Assembly: GCA_910579865.1 (NCBI GenBank)
Contig: CAJTXA010000025.1
Location: forward strand, 1-44,938
Direction of reading: 5' to 3'
DNA: 44,938 bases
From: an uncultured Lachnospiraceae bacterium
GTDB taxonomy: Bacteria > Bacillota > Clostridia > Lachnospirales > Lachnospiraceae
Below are positions 41,858-44,938 of the stretch, in pieces (position 1 is the first letter of the stretch; every line of letters starts with the position of its first letter). Both the position numbers and the translations under genes were made by a program. A model generated the notes under the pieces. The model had not been told where the DNA came from and made no database searches. It was given only the letters and a program-made list of their open reading frames with translations.

Positions 41858-41886
41858 TTGACAGTGTAAGGGTTTTTCGATATAAT
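41858..41886 (+). promoter_or_regulatory. Consensus sigma-A promoter before greA
   Basis: TTGACA (41858-41863), 17 bases, TATAAT (41881-41886): a perfect match in both hexamers and spacing, the strongest promoter in the window. It begins eight bases after the dusB stop and would start RNA near 41893, about 150 bases before greA. Confidence 0.92.
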
Positions 41887-41892
41887 ATGTGG

Positions 41893-42000
41893 AATCTGGA
41901 GTAAGATTGATAAATACCAATTGGCTGATTAGAGGGGGTTGCTACGGGAGGTGGCAGAAGCCAGAACCAGAATCCGGTTTGCCGGATTCTTTGTTTTTGT
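41893..42000 (+). promoter_or_regulatory. Structured greA leader with intrinsic terminator (attenuator or small RNA)
   Basis: Between the consensus promoter and greA lies a terminator: AGAATCCGG (41969-41977) pairs perfectly with CCGGATTCT (41982-41990) around TTTG, followed by TTTGTTTTTGT. Upstream of it, TTGCTAC and GTGGCAG (about 41939-41945 and 41951-41957) pair around GGGAG; GGCT near 41924 can pair with AGCC just after them; and TCTGG (41895-41899) can pair with CCAGA just before the terminator, a possible competing helix. The layout is that of a riboswitch-like attenuator or a free RNA of about 105 bases. It lacks the T-box AGGGTGGNACCGCG motif and matches no family I recognise. Confidence 0.65.
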
Positions 42001-42042
42001 ATGAAGCCAAAAGGCAAGTAAGGAGAGAAAGGTGTAAGAGAA

Positions 42043-42528
42043 ATGGCGGACAAGAAAAACATATTGACGTATGCAGGTTTAAAACAGTTAGAAAATGAAC
42101 TTCAAGATCTTAAAGTATATAAAAGAAAAGAAGTTGCACAAAAGATTAAAGAAGCCAGAGAGCAGGGGGATTTGTCAGAAAATGCAGAGTATGATGCAGC
42201 AAAAGATGAGCAGAGGGATATTGAAGCTAGAATTGAAGAATTGGAGAAAATTCTAAAAAATGCAGAAGTTGTTGTAGAAGATGAAGTAGACTTGGATAAG
42301 ATTAATATTGGTTGTCAAGTAAAGCTTTTGGATTTTGAATTTGATGAAGAATTAAATTTTCAACTTGTAGGTTCAACGGAAGCAAATAGTTTACAGGGTA
42401 AAATTTCCAATGAATCGCCGCTTGGTTTGGTTTTAGTTGGAAAACGGGTTGGAGATGTAGTAGAGGTAGAAACACCAGCAGGTGGTGTTGTACAGTACCG
42501 TGTGATTGATATTAAGAGAGTAAACTAA
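42043..42528 (+). CDS. greA: Transcription elongation factor GreA
   Basis: GreA enters the secondary channel of RNA polymerase and stimulates cleavage of backtracked RNA. The 161-residue protein has the N-terminal coiled coil (LENELQDLKVYKRKEVAQKI through LSENAEYDAAKDEQRDIEAR), whose tip carries the acidic residues that act in the polymerase active site, and the C-terminal FKBP-like domain (GCQVKLLDFEFDEELNFQLV, ISNESPLGLVLVGKRVGDVV). It lies behind a consensus promoter and a terminator-bearing leader, so expression is probably controlled by attenuation. lysS follows after a 369-base gap. Confidence 0.96.
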   Translation: MADKKNILTYAGLKQLENELQDLKVYKRKEVAQKIKEAREQGDLSENAEYDAAKDEQRDIEARIEELEKILKNAEVVVEDEVDLDKINIGCQVKLLDFEFDEELNFQLVGSTEANSLQGKISNESPLGLVLVGKRVGDVVEVETPAGGVVQYRVIDIKRVN

Positions 42529-42897
42529 TGTGAAGTATATTTTAAGCATCAGGTGGAGAATAGAAGGTATTTTTTAGCCTTTCAATATGCTTTATGTTGT
42601 CTGATAGAAGAAAGAATGAAATCTGTTAGAGAATAGAAAATATATTTTCTATAGAATTGTATTTAAAGGAAAAAATAACATATAATATTTAAAAGGAAAT
42701 TATTTTAATTAGAATAGTAATGTTTTAGTTAAAACAATAAAATTTATATTGTAATAAAATTAAAATTAGAATAACAAAGAACTTTAGTTTTTTTAGAAAG
42801 TTAAAAGTATATTTGATAGGCAATTAGTAAACATATGATTTTATGTTTTTTAAGCAATAGAACTTCACATAACAAAGTTACAGAAAGTGAGGGAAAT
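42529..42897. other. A+T-rich gap between greA and lysS
   Basis: No gene is seen. The gap contains a perfect 20-base palindrome (42633-42652, ATAGAAAATA and its complement) and several weak promoter-like hexamers that cannot be told from chance in such A+T-rich DNA. No T-box was found although a tRNA synthetase gene follows. The frame of lysS is open into the last 60 bases, but that part is not LysRS. Confidence 0.4.
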
Positions 42898-44403
42898 ATG
42901 AGTGAACAGCAGAAGAATTCTGCAACAGAGCAGGATATTAATCAGTTATTAAAGATACGAAGAGAAAAACTTGCTGATTTACAGGAAAGAGGTAAGGACC
43001 CTTTTCAAGTTATGAAATATGATATGACACATCATAGTAAGGAAATTTTTGAGAATTTTGATGTATTAAAGGGAAAGGTAGTTTCTGTAGCAGGTCGTAT
43101 TATGGCAAAACGGGTTATGGGGAAGGCTTCTTTTTGTCATATTCAGGATTTACAGGGGAAAATTCAGGCTTATGTAGCAAGGGATAATATAGGGGAAGAG
43201 TCTTATGCAGATTTTAAAAAGTATGATGTAGGTGATATTGTTGGAATCAAAGGAGAGGTATTTGAGACAAAAACAGGAGAGAAGTCAATTCATGCTTCAG
43301 AAATTCTTTTGCTTTCAAAGAGTCTTCAGATATTGCCAGAAAAATATCATGGATTAACGAATACAGATATTCGTTACCGACAGCGTTATACAGATTTGAT
43401 TATGAATGAAGAAGTAAAAGAAACATTTGTAAAACGTTCGAAAATTATTAGTTCCATTCGACGTTTTTTAGATGGGCAGGGATTTATAGAGGTAGAAACA
43501 CCAATGTTGGTGTCCAATGCAGGAGGAGCAGCTGCAAGGCCATTTGAAACACATTATAATGCATTAGATGAAGATGTAAAACTTCGTATTTCGTTAGAAT
43601 TATATTTAAAGAGGCTGATTGTAGGTGGTTTGGAGCGTGTCTATGAAATTGGTCGTGTTTTTCGAAATGAGGGTTTAGATACCAGACATAACCCAGAGTT
43701 TACATTAATGGAATTGTATCAGGCGTATACAGATTATATTGGAATGATGGATTTAACAGAAACTATGTTTCGGCATGTAGCAAAAGAGGTTAATGGAAGT
43801 GCAATTGTCACTTATGGTGAGGTGGAAATTAACTTAGAAAAGTCTTTTGAAAGAATTACTATGGTAGAGGCTGTAAAGCAGTATGCTGGTGTGGATTTTG
43901 AACAAATTGAAAATACAGAGGAAGCAAAAAAGATTGCAGATGAGAAGGGAATTCATTATGAGGAAAGACATAAGAAAGGGGATATTTTGAGTTTGTTCTT
44001 TGAAGAATTTGTAGAGGAACATTTGGTTCAGCCTACTTTTGTAATGGATCATCCAGTAGAGGTTTCACCTCTTACTAAAAGAAAACCTTCGAATCCGGAT
44101 TATGTAGAACGATTTGAATTATTTATTACAGGCCGAGAGATGTGTAATGCTTATTCCGAGTTAAATGATCCAATCGATCAAAGACAGAGGTTCGCCGCAC
44201 AGGAGGAGGCTTTTGCAGCAGGAGATGAGGAAGCAAATCATACAGATGAGGATTTTTTAAATGCATTAGAAATTGGTATGCCACCTACTGGAGGGATTGG
44301 ATATGGGATTGATCGACTAGTTATGTTGCTTACAAATCAGCCTGCTATTCGAGATGTTTTGTTGTTCCCGACAATGAAAACTTTGGGTAAAGAAAACCAG
44401 TAA
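42898..44403 (+). CDS. lysS: Lysyl-tRNA synthetase, class II
   Basis: Charges tRNA-Lys. The N-terminal OB-fold anticodon-binding domain (GKVVSVAGRIMAKRVMGKAS, FCHIQDLQGKIQAYVARDNI) is followed by the class II core: motif 1 near SSIRRFLDGQGFIEVETPML, motif 2 in YEIGRVFRNEGLDTRHNPEF and motif 3 in TGGIGYGIDRLVMLLTN. ATG at 42898 after GAGGGAA gives 501 residues; the ATG at 42835 adds residues that do not belong to the family. The protein looks complete to its C-terminus (LFPTMKTLGKENQ). Directly after the stop begins what looks like an integrated element. Confidence 0.96.
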   Translation: MSEQQKNSATEQDINQLLKIRREKLADLQERGKDPFQVMKYDMTHHSKEIFENFDVLKGKVVSVAGRIMAKRVMGKASFCHIQDLQGKIQAYVARDNIGEESYADFKKYDVGDIVGIKGEVFETKTGEKSIHASEILLLSKSLQILPEKYHGLTNTDIRYRQRYTDLIMNEEVKETFVKRSKIISSIRRFLDGQGFIEVETPMLVSNAGGAAARPFETHYNALDEDVKLRISLELYLKRLIVGGLERVYEIGRVFRNEGLDTRHNPEFTLMELYQAYTDYIGMMDLTETMFRHVAKEVNGSAIVTYGEVEINLEKSFERITMVEAVKQYAGVDFEQIENTEEAKKIADEKGIHYEERHKKGDILSLFFEEFVEEHLVQPTFVMDHPVEVSPLTKRKPSNPDYVERFELFITGREMCNAYSELNDPIDQRQRFAAQEEAFAAGDEEANHTDEDFLNALEIGMPPTGGIGYGIDRLVMLLTNQPAIRDVLLFPTMKTLGKENQ

Positions 44404-44437
44404 AATCAAGGGTTTCAGCGATTTTGAGTTGCGATTT

Positions 44438-44464
44438 ACTACAAATTTACTACAAATTTGCTAC
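44438..44464 (+). repeat. Two direct repeats ACTACAAATTT plus a third partial copy
   Basis: ACTACAAATTT occurs at 44438-44448 and again at 44449-44459, followed by the partial copy GCTAC (44460-44464). This lies 35 bases after the lysS stop and could be integrase core or arm-type sites. Confidence 0.8.
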
Positions 44465-44466
44465 GC

Positions 44467-44493
44467 ATAATACGGAATAATACTTGATAATAC
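44467..44493 (+). repeat. Three ATAATAC repeats at exact 10-base spacing
   Basis: ATAATAC is at 44467-44473, 44477-44483 and 44487-44493, so the copies face the same side of the helix. Such phased repeats suit cooperative binding by a recombination or replication protein. Confidence 0.75.
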
Positions 44494-44530
44494 GTTTTGT
44501 GCGACATCTAATTTTAATATTTTGTACTTC

Positions 44531-44571
44531 AAGGACACTTTCCAAGTGAGAATTTGGGAGTGTCCTTTTGT
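44531..44571 (+). terminator. Hairpin and T-run before the element's first gene
   Basis: AAGGACACT (44531-44539) pairs with AGTGTCCTT (44559-44567), and TCCAA/TTGGG extends the stem inward after one bulged base. TTTTG follows. It may terminate transcripts arriving from lysS, insulating the element, or act as an attenuator of the gene downstream. Confidence 0.65.
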
Positions 44572-44601
44572 TATGGTCGAAAAATAAAATTGGAGGTAGA
44601 A

Positions 44602-44938
44602 ATGATGAACAACACAGCGTTAAGAGCAGGGGCGCAGAGCGCCGACAACACACACATGGTTTTTTACAACGAGGAACATGAGAAGTTTTATTATAAGAAA
44701 TTGGAACAGGCGAGGTATCAGGACTGTTATCACAAGGCTTTGATCTACATTCTCAGCATTTCAGAGGACACAAGAAATCATTTCAGTCAGATTTATGATA
44801 TTAAGTCCGGGTACATCAAGCCGGAATGTCTGCATCAGGGCTGGCAGACCAGCGGCAGTGTAAAAGTTGTCAGACTGGCATTTAACCTTTACACGGACGG
44901 AATGCCAAGCGTTGATGATTATGAGAGCAGGGACGAGC
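44602..44938 (+). CDS. Mobile-element-associated protein (DUF6075-like), 3' end missing
   Basis: The frame stays open to the window edge (112 residues seen). GGAGG at 44592-44596 serves ATG at 44602 or, at a better distance, ATG at 44605. The visible protein is soluble, with VFYNEEHEKFYYKKLEQARY, then CYHKALIYILSISEDTRNHF, IKPECLHQGWQTSGSVKVVR and LAFNLYTDGMPSVDDYES. From memory this pattern belongs to DUF6075, found in integrative elements of Firmicutes; no function is known. Codon use is richer in G and C (CTG, ACC, GGC, CAG) than in lysS and its neighbours, which supports recent acquisition. Confidence 0.65.
   Translation, partial: MMNNTALRAGAQSADNTHMVFYNEEHEKFYYKKLEQARYQDCYHKALIYILSISEDTRNHFSQIYDIKSGYIKPECLHQGWQTSGSVKVVRLAFNLYTDGMPSVDDYESRDE

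Larger units (their letters stand above)
44404..44938 (+). mobile_element. Probable left end of an integrated mobile element, right end outside the window
   Basis: After the lysS stop the DNA changes character: two adjacent 11-base direct repeats, three 7-base repeats at 10-base steps, a hairpin leader, and an open frame visibly richer in G and C (by eye mid-40s per cent against mid-30s in lysS) encoding a protein of a kind I associate with conjugative elements. Insertion at the 3' end of a housekeeping gene is typical of tyrosine integrases. No integrase is within the window; the exact junction cannot be fixed. Confidence 0.55.

Noticed and set aside
41893..42000. SRP (4.5S) RNA or 6S RNA gene
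   Set aside because: The conserved SRP apical-loop sequence with its GGAA tetraloop is not present, and the predicted RNA is too short and wrongly shaped for 6S RNA.
41893..42042. T-box riboswitch for the downstream lysS/greA region
   Set aside because: The conserved AGGGTGGNACCGCG antiterminator motif is absent and the leader precedes greA, not the synthetase gene.
42835..42897. Upstream ATG for lysS
   Set aside because: The added residues (ILCFLSNRTSHNKV) are unlike LysRS, and GAGGGAA lies before the ATG at 42898.

Overview
This window looks like a low-GC Firmicutes chromosome, most probably a member of the Lachnospiraceae (Clostridia). The signs are the complete spc/alpha ribosomal operon order with adk-map-infA-rpmJ inside it, an enlarged L17, the hprK-glucokinase-murB-rapZ-whiA-dnaE-pfkA order, two small Clostridia-type proteins of unknown function, and strongly A+T-rich DNA with AGGAGG ribosome binding sites. 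The assignment comes from gene content and protein character only; no database search was run.

Region 1 (1-9.8 kb) is translation and export: the end of rpsH, then rplF-rplR-rpsE-rpmD-rplO-secY, a hairpin plus U-tract, adk-map, a KOW protein, infA, rpmJ from its own promoter, then rpsM-rpsK-rpsD-rpoA-rplQ behind a roughly 200-nt structured leader, closed by a terminator. Region 2 (9.8-13.6 kb) is the ECF vitamin transporter module ecfA1-ecfA2-ecfT and truA. TruA carries an unrecognised C-terminal domain of about 100 residues, and the rplM-rpsI pair that usually follows truA in related genomes is absent.

Region 3 (13.6-23.7 kb) is a stretch of accessory genes: a GH35 beta-galactosidase and a GNAT acetyltransferase; an ECF sigma factor with a membrane-anchored partner; a divergent pair of a 4Fe-4S protein and a Crp/Fnr regulator sharing a short intergenic region with a 20-bp palindrome; a soluble PocR-chemoreceptor hybrid; a polysaccharide deacetylase; and a secreted D,D-carboxypeptidase-like protein with a 12-residue repeat linker and wall-binding repeats. 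Region 4 (23.7-35.0 kb) is housekeeping: Mrp/NBP35 ATPase, HprK, glucokinase, MurB, RapZ, WhiA, DnaE, PfkA and a SpoU methyltransferase. HprK, glucokinase and PfkA join carbon-source sensing to glycolysis.

Region 5 (35.0-44.4 kb) holds a secreted SH3/SleB-type wall hydrolase, argF behind a likely ArgR box, a small membrane protein, birA, a small unknown protein, coaX, dusB, greA (behind a consensus promoter and a terminator-bearing leader) and lysS. Immediately after the lysS stop the DNA changes: short direct repeats, a hairpin, and a more GC-rich open frame running off the edge. This is probably the left end of an integrated mobile element.

No rRNA, tRNA, CRISPR array or insertion sequence was seen. 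The points most worth a second look are the greA leader RNA, the lysS integration boundary, the TruA fusion, the carboxypeptidase lacking its SxN asparagine, and the Crp/ferredoxin divergon operator.
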